The notes under the pieces are model-generated. The model was given only the letters and a program-made list of their open reading frames with translations, did no database searches and was not told the origin of the DNA. From Trichopria drosophilae (Eukaryota; Arthropoda; Insecta; Hymenoptera; Diapriidae): a stretch of DNA of 64,000 nt. This document shows positions 12,532 to 24,340 of this stretch, one piece after another (the stretch's first letter is position 1; the number at the start of each line of letters is the position of its first letter). The stretch covers positions 36,257,501 to 36,321,500 of the forward strand of contig CM059586.1 in the NCBI GenBank assembly GCA_030407085.1. Direction: 5' to 3'. The position numbers and the translations under genes were made by a program.

Positions 12532-13607
12532 GTATGAAACGGATTGGTGAAAATGCCAGTGGATATGAGCGTCGGTGAATCGATTTTTTAAACGTTACCT
12601 TTTTAAGGGAAGGTAACTGCGCGCGGACCGCACTTTTCCCACCGTCACGAATACCTTAAACAATTTAAAACGTACGCGATATTTTTAATTACGAAAAATC
12701 CCAAGTGCTCATTTTTTCCTAAGCATGTGTCGGTTAATTATTATAATGGTACTGGGATTTTTCGACCGGTTATCGCGGCCGATAAGCGATCATCACGCAA
12801 TGGCGCTGGCAATAACGCAAAGCAGAGCGAAACTGGTGCAACACCGTGATTTTACAGGGTTCCGTGTTTCATGGTACGGATATAATGAGAGGTTGACAAG
12901 GATCGCGATGAACGGCGACGGACCGAGCATACACACGCGTCACGCTTATATAACTGTACGCAAGGAAGTTTAATGCTCGCCGTAATCGGCCCTGATTAAT
13001 AATCGAGGCGTGGTACTTCGTTTTTTATTCGATTTCATTTCACTTTGCATAGATTAGTACCGGAATTTGTCGGTCTTTCATACTCTTGGCCACCCAAAGC
13101 GCGTTTAATTGACTGCCGGAGGAACTTTTAAGAGCGGAAGTATAAACGGTAGTACGGTCCGCTTTAATCGCTTAGATGTTCGAAAATCAGTTCACACTTT
13201 ATTGTTTCTAATGAATTCGATTTTAATCGACCATGAAGATTAGATCGCTAACGTTCCCGATTTTCTGTAGTTATGCCCTCAATTACTAAGGAGTTATGTT
13301 TTCAATTATACAGCTATTTAGATACATCCATTCTCAAAAAATTTGCGTTACCCAAAATTGTTTTTGCTTTAAAAATATTTATCGTCTGGAGAATATGCTG
13401 TGAAAACTTTAAATCCAAATTCCAACTCTAAATACCTCAAATCGAGCATGTAATTGAGTGTAATTGAAGAACCGAAACCGGCTTCGAACGTAGAACAAAA
13501 ACTTTAAACCGATTTTTCACCACTTTTAACTTTTGCGTTTTTTTCTTGCTTAGAAACAGAAGTTTTAAAAAATGTAAAACATATCGGAATAATTATTGAT
13601 TAAATTT
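12532..13607. other. Intergenic with a CpG-rich block at about 12590-13215
   Basis: No gene is supported. The first two thirds are CpG-rich and non-repetitive, with an open frame of about 82 codons at 12725-12973 that has no recognisable domain, signal peptide or splice context and is probably chance. The remainder (13215-13607) is AT-rich. A conserved non-coding element is possible. Confidence 0.3.
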
Positions 13608-13676
13608 TTCGGCGGTTAACGCACTGGACTACGAAGTCGTAGGTCGTGAGTTCGATCCCCGTCTGGTCAACAATTT
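13608..13676 (+). repeat. tRNA-derived SINE head or tRNA pseudogene (Arg-like)
   Basis: GGCGGTTAACGCACTGG resembles a tRNA D-arm with an internal A box, and GAGTTCGATCC is a clean pol III B box at the expected distance. The 3' end TCTGGTCA looks like a tRNA-Arg acceptor strand, but the 5' partner strand is absent and the anticodon arm is replaced by a strong CTACG-AAGT-CGTAG hairpin. A functional tRNA is therefore unlikely. The unrelated sequence from 13680 to about 14200 may be the SINE body. Confidence 0.55.
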
Positions 13677-14289
13677 TTCGATTTCGTTTACAAGCAGCAG
13701 CTCGCTGTTGGTAAGACGAGCCACGTTGTTTGTGTTTACGTTTCGAAAGCATTGTTTATCTGGCGGAAATCGACCCATGACCGCCGCTGTACTTGGTGTA
13801 GGTTTCTGCAGTCCTACATTTCATACACAAATGTGAAGTATGGCGCCATCTTTCGAAGTCGATCTGCAGCTCTCGCAAAATCTTGCAATTGAAAATACGG
13901 CAACAATTGAGCAAAAAAGGGCGATTCTGCCCGTTAACTAATAATAAAAAAAAAATTGTATTCTCTTCAGTATTAAATTCTCTTCGATTGGACCTACATA
14001 TTTGCAAAAAAAAAGTATTTTTTATTATTTTTAAAGGGGCGCATGGGAGTAAAAATGTTGTTTGTAAATATCGTATAGAAGATAAACTTCGAGATAATAA
14101 TAATAACAAATTTTATTCTTTTTTATTTCAGGTACGAATGAGGAGCTCCATCCTGTTGGAAACCTGGAAACATTGAGATCGAGGCGTTTCGGAAAAACCA
14201 TTTTGTAAAATTTGTAAATGAAACAATTTGTGTAACATCTTTAATGCAATGTTTAAATATTAGCATAATACCACAATGATCGCTTGTTT
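13677..14289. other. Possible SINE body, no gene
   Basis: This region follows the tRNA-like head directly. It has overlapping open frames on both strands (97-117 codons) rich in poly-K/F stretches caused by A/T runs, with no recognisable product. It could be the body of the SINE or unrelated intergenic DNA. Confidence 0.3.
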
Positions 14290-15120
14290 ATTTCTTTTTA
14301 AATGCTCTTTGGAAAGGTGACTTCGACAATGGAAAAAATTGAGTATTTTCCTTTCATTTTGGCATAAGTATGTGAAAAAACACATTTTTTGGATCATTTT
14401 TTTTTAATTTCATTTTTCTTGTCGATGACGTGATTTGTTTGACCTGAAAAGTGCATAAAAAGTGCATTACATTTTTTAACTTAAAGGATATGGAGGTAGG
14501 CATTTTTTATTTCACTTTGAAATATCCAAAACGGCGGATTATTTCAAGAATTTTTTTTTAAATTTTGGCAATATGGAAATATAGCATTTAAACAAATTTC
14601 CAAATGAACTATCTATCTATTAAGATGTTTCTTTGGTATGCTGATCACGAATCTGAAGTCAAAATTTCGAAATTCAAAATGGCTGACCCAATATGGTGGC
14701 CATAGATGAGAAACTTTTAAAGTTGTTTCTCGACATGCGGAAAAATTTGTATCTGTACGTTTTCAAGGTTGCTGATTACGTATGTGAGGTCAAAATTTCT
14801 AAATTCAAAATGGCTGACAACAAATTATGTCTGTGGTGTTGCTAAATTGAGTTGAAAATTTGTTAAAAATTTGTTTGCATAAGCCGCCATTTTGAATATT
14901 TCTGGGTGAAATAAAAAATGCCTACCTGAATATCCTTTAAGTCCAAACATTTTATGTACTTTTTATGCACTTCTCCGGTCAAGAAAATGGCGGTATCGAA
15001 ATGAATTATGAAATTTATAAAACAATACGGTATTTCAAACTACCTGTCTATTACTTTCAGTTTGAAATATGCGGTGAAAGTTGTACATAGGAAACGAGCA
15101 TTCTGGACGTTAAAGGGTTG
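14290..15120. repeat. Foldback repeat with end GGACGTTAAAGGGTT
   Basis: The left arm (about 14330-14545) and right arm (about 14878-15055) are imperfect inverted copies sharing the words AAGGATAT, GGTAGGC, ATTTTTTATTTCA and GTGCATAAAAAGT. Between them lie two copies of the GATTACGAATCTGAAGTC module (14641 and 14771). The right terminus, GCATTCTGGACGTTAAAGGG at 15098-15117, recurs at 23134-23153. The left terminus is not recognisable. This looks like a degenerate non-autonomous transposon. Confidence 0.55.
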
Positions 15121-18100
15121 AGAAAACTATCGATTTATGGAAAACCTTGCAATGAACAAGCTTAATATTTATCATAGAATATTCAAACATTTTTTCAGAA
15201 TTTTTCGAAAATAATGTAATTAAAGCTTGGATAAATATAAGAATTTCTCAGAATATAATAAAAAGACCTAAAAAAGTTTGTTATAATGAATTCTAAGAAC
15301 TTTACATTTTTATAATTTTGTTTTAAAGCTCACAGTTTTTTATTTAAGTTAGTCTCACAGCAATGTTCATTAAGAACGTTATTTTGAGGTTGTTACAAGG
15401 ATATGGTATATTGGTATATGGATTATGGTATACAACTAAAATTTGGTCTTAAAATCCAAATATTTTGACCACCTCTGTACATAGTTGCAATAGAATCTCA
15501 ATATTGTAATAGCTCGAAAAAATCAAGATGAACAAATATTTTTTAATTTTTTTGGCAATGTATATTGGAAATCCTAGTGGCTGAAACTCAATTTTATCTT
15601 AGGAATCATAATGAGCCACCTTCAAAATAGTAGGATACGTACCTGCCCTATTTTTTCAACTTCGATTTTGATACAAAATACTTGAATAAAATTGACGTAA
15701 TAAAAAGGATGATAATTAAGTTTTTAGACTATTCGCGCGTCGCCTCTTAGACGACTAAATTTGGAATCATCACACAGTCAGAGCCAGTCCCATTGAATGC
15801 ATTTCAAATAATGACTTTACCTCTTCTGCATTTGCACATACGGTAATAAGGAAAATTACGAAAAACTCCCATACATTCAACTATGCATTTTATTGTTAGC
15901 ACTAGTTGTTAGAATTATTCTCACAATAAAACCCCGTTTCCCAATCAGCAGTCTATCGGCTATCCATTCTTAGTGTCAACATTTTTTTCATCGTATTATT
16001 AGGTAGAAAAACGATATCCATGTTACAGAAACATTGTTTATAAATATAAGAAAACATACAGGAGTGGAGAACACATTACATTCGTCAATTCGTATTAAAT
16101 TAAGTTTTTACTTTGCCCGAAAGTAGTACGTACAATAAACCTAGAATGCGCAAAACTGTTGGGGTGGAAATAATTCTTCGTTTGCAATATGGAGCAGGTT
16201 TGAATACATTTATTTTGTATTCAAATTCTGAAATTGTGCGTAAAATTATGTACATATAAACAATGATTATCAAATATTAATAGGATGTAATTATCATGAT
16301 TTGAGGAATCTATGCATTCGTTATGTAGATATATGGATTATCGCAGAGTACCGCACAATTTATCAATCGGAATATCATTCAATCTAATTAATTTGAACGC
16401 CATTGAACATTACGCAATATTCCTCTGCAGCATGCACCACTGAAGGTGGTTAGATTCCACAAAGGACATTGAAGTCCTACTGATCGTCAGTAATTTCGTT
16501 AATACAAGCTTTCATATTTAAACGATGTTTTACATCATTAACGTATCAGTAACCTTTTCTATATCGCAGAAGTATCCATACACGATTGACGTAAATATAA
16601 CGAGTTAATCACAAGCGAATGTAATTCTGGCATGGACATTTTAGGGTCAGTGTTCTTTTGTAGTCACCATTTTCCAAAAACAACTATTCCCATCTCTACA
16701 AGTTAAGGATTATCTAAAACTTTTTTGCTGTTGACGCAAATTTTGTTGCGGTATTCTCAAGTATGTATGTCTATATCGAAAGTATTTGTGCTAAGTATAA
16801 TGTCATCAACGTTCACGTCATCGGTCAGTAAATCCAGTATAGCTCGATGTCAACCCTCTCACAAAATCTTAACAATTTTTTGTTTACTACGTCGTTATTC
16901 TTCGTCAACCGAGTACCATTTAAAACAACTCTTTTTATTATCAATTCAGGTTCGATCACTACAATATTGGCGTAAAAACTAACTAAAACATTCAGTCTGC
17001 CGAAAAATGCCAATGGGATTAGGGTGTCGTTAGTGCCTGCTGCACATGGTACCGATTTTGATATAGGAAATGTAGATATTTTTCTACATTTAATTAAACC
17101 TGGAACATATAGACAGAGAATTCTGCAAATGGATAGGTCTTTGATTAAAATCAGCACACAAAATAACGTTTAAATTAAAAATACGAGATACAAATATTTC
17201 TAGAAAAGGATGTAGTCACTTTTGAAATTGAATCCAGTCTGCCTTTCCATTAAGCGCGGCACGATAAAAAAGCATTACGTAAACAACGAGAGCCAATCGT
17301 ATACGCGATCGCGTATTTGAAACGGTCTGAAATATTACGCTTTAATCTCTATGCCGTAGGGCGCGTTTTCAACCCCGCTCTGCCGCACCCCTCGATGCCC
17401 ACCGCTAATAAGCAGGGATTCGGTCGGCGACCTGCGCTGGCAAATCTTCGACATTAGCTTTTAAAATCTCGTTTTTGCAATTCACCCTTCGAAGAGCGAT
17501 TCCTCAATGCTGGCTTTCCCATCTCGAACTTTCATCAGTTAAAAAAGCTGGACTTTAGTGTACTCTTACAGAAAATAAATACAAATATTTCCTCGAAATA
17601 ATTACACACAATAACGTTCTGTTATTAAGTAATTACATCGCTATATTAAAAAAAAGTCCTAGAATATTTTCTGACTAAGAATCTGAAGAGAAATTCCAAG
17701 TGTAATATCAAGCATAGTGTCGCAACATTTTCAGCAACCGACGGTATTGCAAAACTCGATATATCAGAATGTGCTAGAATGTCAACAATGTCAAAAACAC
17801 TTTTTCCGGGGGAAAAGTTACGTCATTCTTTACCGATACCAATTTAATATCACTCTTGTATCCTAGGAATCTTGTAATATTTCCCAACTGCAGGGAGACT
17901 CCTTGTAATTAACGTTGAATGTATAAAATTTAATACTGTGGAAGCTGCGAAATTTTATGTTCAACAAGGATCATCTGATATATGCGAGGGTGGAACGTTA
18001 ATTTTATTTTTATAATTATTAATTTCGGCCAAGGATCGTAGCCCTCTTCAGAAAAATGGCAAAAAACGAAATTTATATAAATAAAGACGGAGAGGAACAA

Positions 18101-18224
18101 ATAAATTTTTAATAAAACTATAAATAAAATAATCTTTTTTAGACGTTCTCAGGTTTCTCAAATACATCTCCATTATTTTTCTCTATGTATAGAAATACGA
18201 ATTAAACCTAAGGTAAGCTAAAAA
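15121..18224. other. Intergenic, no supported gene
   Basis: I recognise nothing coding here. A CpG-rich, non-repetitive block lies at about 17265-17480. Overlapping frames at 16725-17160 on both strands have no domain that I can name. The plus-strand frame ending at 17171 (about 56 codons after an in-frame stop near 16973) reads like ordinary protein sequence but has no start or splice support. Confidence 0.35.
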
Positions 18225-18575
18225 TTAATGTTTTGAAAGAAAAAGAATTATTTTTTCACGAAGGAAATGTAAATATCCGGTAACGTAGTTTTGTTTAAAT
18301 CTAACGTTAACAGAATTTGGGCAATTCTTTGTACGAAAATGTTCATAATCATTATCAGTTTTGACTTCCAGAATTTTCACATTATCATAATTGAAACCGT
18401 GATTTGTTTCAGTCCTATATGTAGACAAGCCCGGTATTCCTTTCCGGTTTGCCTTTAAAGATTTTTTCTTATAAGGGTTTCTCATCTTTCCTTTATAAAT
18501 GGCATCACATTGTGTACAAGATATTTGCATAATGTATAATATACCTATATATACGTAACTTTTTGCATTTATTCT
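18225..18575 (-). pseudogene. Penelope-like retroelement remnant, GIY-YIG endonuclease end
   Basis: A minus-strand frame of about 115 codons matches the shape of the C-terminal GIY-YIG endonuclease of Penelope-like elements. It begins with a CxxCxxIYKGK segment (CTQCDAIYKGK), where these proteins have CxxCxxxYxGxT. It then has LSTYRTETNHGF and NVKILEVKTD, matching the conserved histidine-asparagine region and the NVKIL segment, and ends with a CPNSVN stretch. The GIY-YIG catalytic region is degraded (Lys replaces the usual Ile/Val in YIG) and no reverse transcriptase is recognisable upstream, so this is a dead 5'-truncated fragment. Assignment to Penelope rather than another GIY-YIG retroelement is from memory of the family. 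Confidence 0.6.
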
Positions 18576-20541
18576 GATTTTTTCCTTTCAATGGGATCCA
18601 GTAAATGGTGGTCGCAATCATTCAGTTCCTCGATATAAAAACAATAGTATGTTGCAGTAGGGACTGGTCAAAGTGCTAAACTTTTCAAATTTCATTTTTG
18701 AGGTCAAAATCTTCATCGGAGGAGTTAGTCTTTTTATTTTGTATTAAAGCAGTTATTATTATGCTCCCCCATTAACAAAAAGCATTTGTATGTAAACAAA
18801 ATTACCAGGTTCTCTTGACCAAAAAACAACTTTCTGGCAAATTTGTTCGCAAAATATACATATTTATTTTCAATAAGATTATTTTTTAACAATCATATCG
18901 TTCTTAGCAAAACATTACATAAAAGTCAATTGTTATCACGCACAAATTCGATTTTTGCTTCAAAAGGCCATTTAAACAAATTCGCAAAACTTATTGTTAG
19001 TGAAATTCCCCAAAAAATATCTGTATGTGAAAAAATCGACATTTTTATTACCAAAAATATAAAATCCTGTGATACAGCCAGGTTCCTTCTAACGAAAGAA
19101 AGCATAAGATAAAATTTAAGATAATTGCCACCAGACTTTTATTGATATACATAATATAAATCATAACATTACATTTATATGAAAAGTAATTTAAATCTAA
19201 ATTATTTTTAATCTAACGCAATTTCAACTTTTTTTAATATTCATACACGGAAATCTGTACGCTAATAAATATTACCGAACAATTTTTGCGAAAAACTGGA
19301 ATTTTTCTCAAACATTTAAAAAAATATTACATGATACGAGTGCAAATTTATGACGTCAAATTCCTGTGGAATTAAATAACTCGGTTAGTTCTTTTAATGT
19401 GGGACTCGTTTAGCTATGGCTAATTTTTTGCACTTATATAATAATGTACTATATTACATCAGACGAAAAAAAAATAAATAGTTTATTTTACTATCTAATA
19501 GTAGGATCAGGCACTACTGCGTTTGTAAGTTGGTCTTACTATTTAAATAACATCCTGGATTATATAATTTGTCGAGGTCACTATTCAGATAATATAATTA
19601 ACTAAAAATGATGGCTGTGTCTTAATTTACTATCAAGTTAGTAGTTCCAACTATCTCATTTTTCCCGTGCACATAAATTATGTGAAGAAACGTGATTAAA
19701 TAAATTCAATACATTAGCGTTATTAAAAGCCCGATGACCACAGATAAATATGTAAGTACCTGGGGTGCACTATATGTATACTGCATTTTTCAAAAGTATT
19801 GAGAGTGCACTAGTCCAGGATATATAAAAAGTTGATCGATATTACAGTTGGTAAAATATCATCTGTGCAGGACAAAATTCTTCTGAAAAAAAATGGTGGG
19901 ATCGGGAAAATTCTTAACAGGGGCGCCGCCATCTTGCTTGTCCCGGGTGAATAACTTATGGGGATACTAGAGTATTTCATATATTTCGAAAATGTTCTTA
20001 TAATCTCTATTTTTATTTTCACGCTTTGTGCAGAAACCTCATCTATTAAAGGACAATACCCGCTGATGTGTTAAAAATATTCCAGGACTATTTGCAAACC
20101 TGTATGAAATATTCACAGTTTATCAATCCCCGAATTCGATTTTAAAATCGTGTTAAAAAGTAAAGCATGAATGTTGTGCTATATAAGAATTTAATTTTTT
20201 TGCGAGCTTGTACACTAAGCCAAAGGGGATGAAAGAATCGCCACTATCCAGTCGTAAAATAAAGCCCCGACTGCTCACGGTCATGGAAATCGCGTTGATC
20301 TAAATATTTATATATCGTGCTCTCTATGTAGAGCGCTTCGTTCGTGCAGCCTCTGCAATGCTAGTACACTACCGAAATCTATTTTAACTTGAAAATTGTA
20401 TATATTTTAAATATGGTAAAGATAAAATTCAAAAAATTGAATAAGATGACAAACTAACTCCTACTTCGGTTATCGATGTATAATAAACGTATCGGAAAAT
20501 ACAACAAACATTTTCTTGCCACGATATAATAGGGGAAGAGG
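18576..20541. other. Intergenic, no supported gene
   Basis: AT-rich sequence. The first few hundred bases on the minus strand could be the decayed upstream part of the Penelope-like fragment, but I see no reverse transcriptase motif. Open frames are short and biased by A/T runs. A small CpG-rich stretch lies at about 20210-20350. Confidence 0.35.
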
Positions 20542-21061
20542 TTCGGTTATAAACACCCTTTCATTTTTGGCTCATAAATTTTGCTCAACTATATATTTTG
20601 CAGCCATATGCATATGTATGGATAGCTATAGACCTTAGTTAACTACTATTGAAGAAACTAAATTGATTTTATCAACTAGAAAATTTTAGTTGAACTTTTA
20701 GTAGAATCGTCATTTTTGGCATACCAAATTTTTTAGTTTGGTTGTGAACACCACTGAACAATTTACTAAAAATAGGAAAAATATAGAGTAAAACCGCCCC
20801 AGATATATACAGAAATGATAATTTATTGATTTCAAAAACTTTTAACGATGGAACAATACCAAAGGATAGCGCTATGTTGATACCCTATTACTTTTCATCA
20901 CAATGTTTGCATTCGGTTGAAAACACAACCCGCAGAAAAGTGAAACAAAGGAAAGCCGATCGGAGAAAACTCGGAAAACAAAGGATTGATTATAAATTAT
21001 ACAATACATTACTATACACAATATTTTATGATTTGTCAAAAAAAGGGTGTTTACAACCGAA
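20542..21061. mobile_element. MITE with 20 bp terminal repeats
   Basis: The left end TTCGGTTATAAACACCCTTT and the reverse complement of the right end, TTCGGTTGTAAACACCCTTT, differ at one base. The sequence just outside the left end (AATAGGGGAAGAG) resembles that outside the element at 42042-42917, so they may be related. A frame of 104 codons overlapping the right half has no recognisable domain. No target duplication was identified. Confidence 0.6.
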
Positions 21062-21136
21062 TATTGTATCCACATTAAACCCTCATGAAACAAAACAATT
21101 TTGTTTTGCACATTGTGTGGTTGTAGCTATTAACCT

Positions 21137-21226
21137 TTAACCCTCCTGTGCACAAGGACGAGTATACTCGTCCAAACTACATTGTTTCCATATGGGAAAA
21201 GAAAAACTCGTGCTCAGGAGGCTTAA
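21137..21226. mobile_element. 90 bp TTAA-flanked MITE with perfect internal palindrome
   Basis: TTAA lies at 21137-21140 and 21223-21226. The ends CCCTCCTGTGCAC and (reverse complement) GCCTCCTGAGCAC are inverted repeats. Near the left end is the perfect 18 bp palindrome GGACGAGTATACTCGTCC (21156-21173). TTAA flanks suggest mobilisation by a piggyBac-type transposase. Confidence 0.6.
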
Positions 21227-21656
21227 ATCACTAAATATAATAAACTTACTCTGTAACTATGCGTTGCGCTTATCTTTTCCTTTGATTAAATTAGATTCGT
21301 GTGGTTTTTAAGTGTACTGAAAAATAGATTTGTGGCGACTTGTCCCAAACTTTAAGTAGACGTCATTGCGTGAAAGCTTGAAATTTAATTTCGATGAAAG
21401 TACATTAGGCTTACAGTTTCTCCCACTCAAAATAATCAGAAATCTGGCTATTTCAACCAGCAATTTTTTTAGTTTAAATAATCAGAAATTGCTTGTTAAC
21501 GTTTTTCTGGTAATCCGTACAAGAATTCACTGTTAAAATAATTCGAATATTTTATCAAACAAGTTTCTTCATATTATTGTAATTATTGACATTTTAGGTA
21601 GTTCAGCAAATTTGTTTAGAATGCTATGTTACCATACTGCTAAAATTTTTTTAAAA

Positions 21657-21905
21657 TTTCTTGAAATTAGTCACCATTTTGAATATTTCAAGATGAAATA
21701 CAAAACCCTACCCGCATATGTTTTAAGCTCAAACATTTTATGCTTTTTTTAACTTTTCTGGTCATAGAAATCGCGGTATCGACATAAAATACGAAATTAA
21801 AAAAAGGGACATAAAAAAATGTGTTTCTTCCGCATATTTTAGCAAAAGTCAGAGGAAAATACTCATTTTAAAAAATTTTGAAATCAACATTCGAAAGAGC
21901 ACCCT
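21657..21905 (-). repeat. Copy of the 14.3-15.1 kb foldback repeat
   Basis: Reverse complemented, this stretch matches 14290-14545: a GTGCTCTTTCGAA-like start, TGAGTATTTTCC, an AAACACATTTTTTTA run, and the AAACATTTTATG and CACCATTTTGAATATTTC words of the arms. The corresponding terminus is found separately at 23080-23158, so the copy is interrupted or rearranged by about 1.2 kb of unrelated sequence. Confidence 0.5.
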
Positions 21906-23079
21906 CGAAAATAGTAAGTAAGTTACATTTTAAATCATCTGTTCACGGAGAGAAGAAAAATGGAATATTTACTTACAATACAGGACTTTTTACTAAACGA
22001 CAGAGTAAAAATAGGACACATAAAGGTATTTGGCACTTTTGCCAATGCAAATATAGATTATTTGTCGAATGATAAGTATGTATACTCTCCCCTCCCGGAA
22101 ATTTGGCTCCGAAAGCATAAAAAATAATACCTACATAATTGTAAGATTTACTTGGACGTTTCATAATTTTTGCCAGATATTCAACAAATAAGATTTTGCA
22201 TAACCATATAATTTATTCGAAGGTTTGTTGCTATTTTTAAACCTAAATTCCATGCTAAATTTAATGCAAAAATATAAATGAATCGTTAACGCCCAAGGGA
22301 TTTCTCAAAAGATGTAGAGGACACATTCATTGTATACAATGAGAAAGCATGATACACTCGCGCATACTTATATAACATATATCTTGAAAATAGTGGAACG
22401 CTAACTTATCTTAAAACTAGGAAACAAACGCCACGCAGAAGCGCACGCACGAATATTCACGGAATGAAGTAACATACGTAGCATCGTAAAATTTGGAACT
22501 TGTATTCATACAACCTGCGGCCGTTTTCTGTCATTGCACAAAACCCGCCATCTGTTATCGTTCCTGTGATACAATCCCCGATAAAATTTGAAATCAATTT
22601 CTACCTTTTTGGCGTTCGGGTGCTGAGGAGTGTACCCCAAAAAAGAAAAATATTGCTGTTTTCTTAGTTTCTTGACGCTTGGCCCGTTTCCCCCGTGAAT
22701 CGGCAAATATTACCAAACGGCTGAGTAAAATATCCTTAAGAAAAAAGAAGTATATATTTCGCTTAGTTTATTGTACTAATTCATGAAAAGGACGTAACTT
22801 CTACATTTAGACAAATGTAAAAGTTGCTTCCTATTAAGATTAAATTATGCAGTTGTTTAATACAGTATTTCCAATTTGTTAGGATTTATTTACTTTTCCG
22901 ACTGGGTAAAATTTCCAAAAACTTTACTTTCTGATGTAAAGTAAACATTACCATGCAGAAATATAAGTTATGCTGACTTTACTGTAATATGTCTTTAAAA
23001 GCCAGCAAGTTCTGAAAATTACCACATGTTTAGTAAATTTTCGTTTTTATTTTGTACAATATCCATTTCTCTTTTCACC
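21906..23079. other. Intergenic or insertion between two parts of a repeat
   Basis: This stretch separates two pieces (21657-21905 and 23080-23158) that are close together in the homologous repeat at 14.3-15.1 kb. It could therefore be a later insertion, but I find no convincing terminal repeats or coding sequence. Confidence 0.3.
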
Positions 23080-23158
23080 GTGTACATTATTTTCAGTTTG
23101 TAATATGTGATGGAAGTTGAGCACGGTAGAACGTGCATTCTGGACGTTAAAGGGTTAA
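23080..23158 (+). repeat. Terminal fragment of foldback repeat family
   Basis: CAGTTTGTAATATGTGATGG and GCATTCTGGACGTTAAAGGG correspond to 15058-15117 in the same order and spacing. The segment ends in GGGTTAAA, which contains TTAA, consistent with a TTAA-targeting element. Confidence 0.5.
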
Positions 23159-24179
23159 ACTACATATTACGATAAAAAAAAATATTATCGGATTTTATAA
23201 ATATCGAATTTTGTTGAAATGGCAGACCTCAAAATATAAAATCGATTACGTGTATTACTTTCTCATAAGATACTTAGAAAACATGAGTTTTTCAGTGTTT
23301 ACTCTGTTCGGAACGTGCATTTCGTATAAGAATTGCAGAGAATAATGCAAGAGAATATACGGATTTCCCAACTGTATAAATTACGTGAGCGTAGACTTGC
23401 TTTTTTATGTACCTGTGCGTAAGTAATCCTCACGTGCGGGTTACATCGTGTATGCACACGTACTCGACGTATGAGGAACGTGTTCACTTGAATGGATCTG
23501 GAAGCAAGGGTTGGAACTATCACCTTCGACTCGATACCATGGGTTGTTCAAGCCGATTTCCATAAAGCTGTACTCACACCATCACCGCCTCCAAGTCGCT
23601 CTATTCCTTTCCGGGTGCGCGGCGTCTTGCAACGCCATCCCCATCCAGTGAGCAGGCTGCCGGATCGCAATAAAATTCAAGTGCACCCTAACCCCCTCAA
23701 CGCGACTTATCGCGTCACTTGGCCGGCGGCGCCTTGGATTACACTAAAGATTTGCAAACGCATCGAATGGCGCGAGTGCTGCAGGAAACTCGAGAAACCA
23801 AAGAAAAGAAATGTCACTGCCTGAGATAAGATGTTGCACTCGATAGGTAACCATTTCCTTTTTCCTGTTGAAATGTTTCGATTCTATCGTTGTGTTTTAT
23901 ATGACGACGATTGAAAAAGATTTTCAAGATCGACATAAACAATTGATTGAATTCCAAGATATTTGCAATTTCTGTGCTAAAATAAAAATTTAACATTATG
24001 AGGAAAATTAATACAAAAAGCTTGCGGAATTTCATTAAATAAATACGTACCAGTTGGATTGGAATAGAATATGGATATTTCAATTGAAAGGTAGTTTCAA
24101 TTCTATTAGAGCTTTGAGCCCAATTCATAATGATATAATTGTACTTTTTATTTCAACTGGGATGTTCTCAAGATTCCAC
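23159..24179. other. Intergenic, CpG-rich block at about 23490-23830
   Basis: A CpG-rich segment at 23490-23830 contains an open frame of 110 codons on the plus strand. The predicted product is rich in Pro, Arg and Ser, has no recognisable domain or signal peptide and shows no splice context, so I treat it as chance. The flanks are AT-rich without features. Confidence 0.3.
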
Positions 24180-24340
24180 TTAACCCTTATTTACGACGGC
24201 TATTTTACAGACTTTTCCTCCCACTACCTGGGTCAAATATGCCCTACCGCTTGAAAATACTTACAGTTGTGCAATTTATAAAGTACAATTTGAATTTTCT
24301 CTGGGTTGAAAACGACACTGGAGTCGGGATTAAGGGTTAA
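24180..24340. mobile_element. 161 bp TTAA-flanked MITE
   Basis: TTAA at 24180-24183 is followed by CCCTTATTTACGACGGC. The right end, reverse complemented from 24340, reads TTAACCCTTAATCCCGACTC, so the ends are imperfect inverted repeats with the CCC start typical of piggyBac-type elements. It is non-coding. Confidence 0.55.

Noticed and set aside
23492..23824. Open frame of 110 codons in a CpG-rich block
   Set aside because: No domain, signal or splice context; composition is explained by the GC-rich block.
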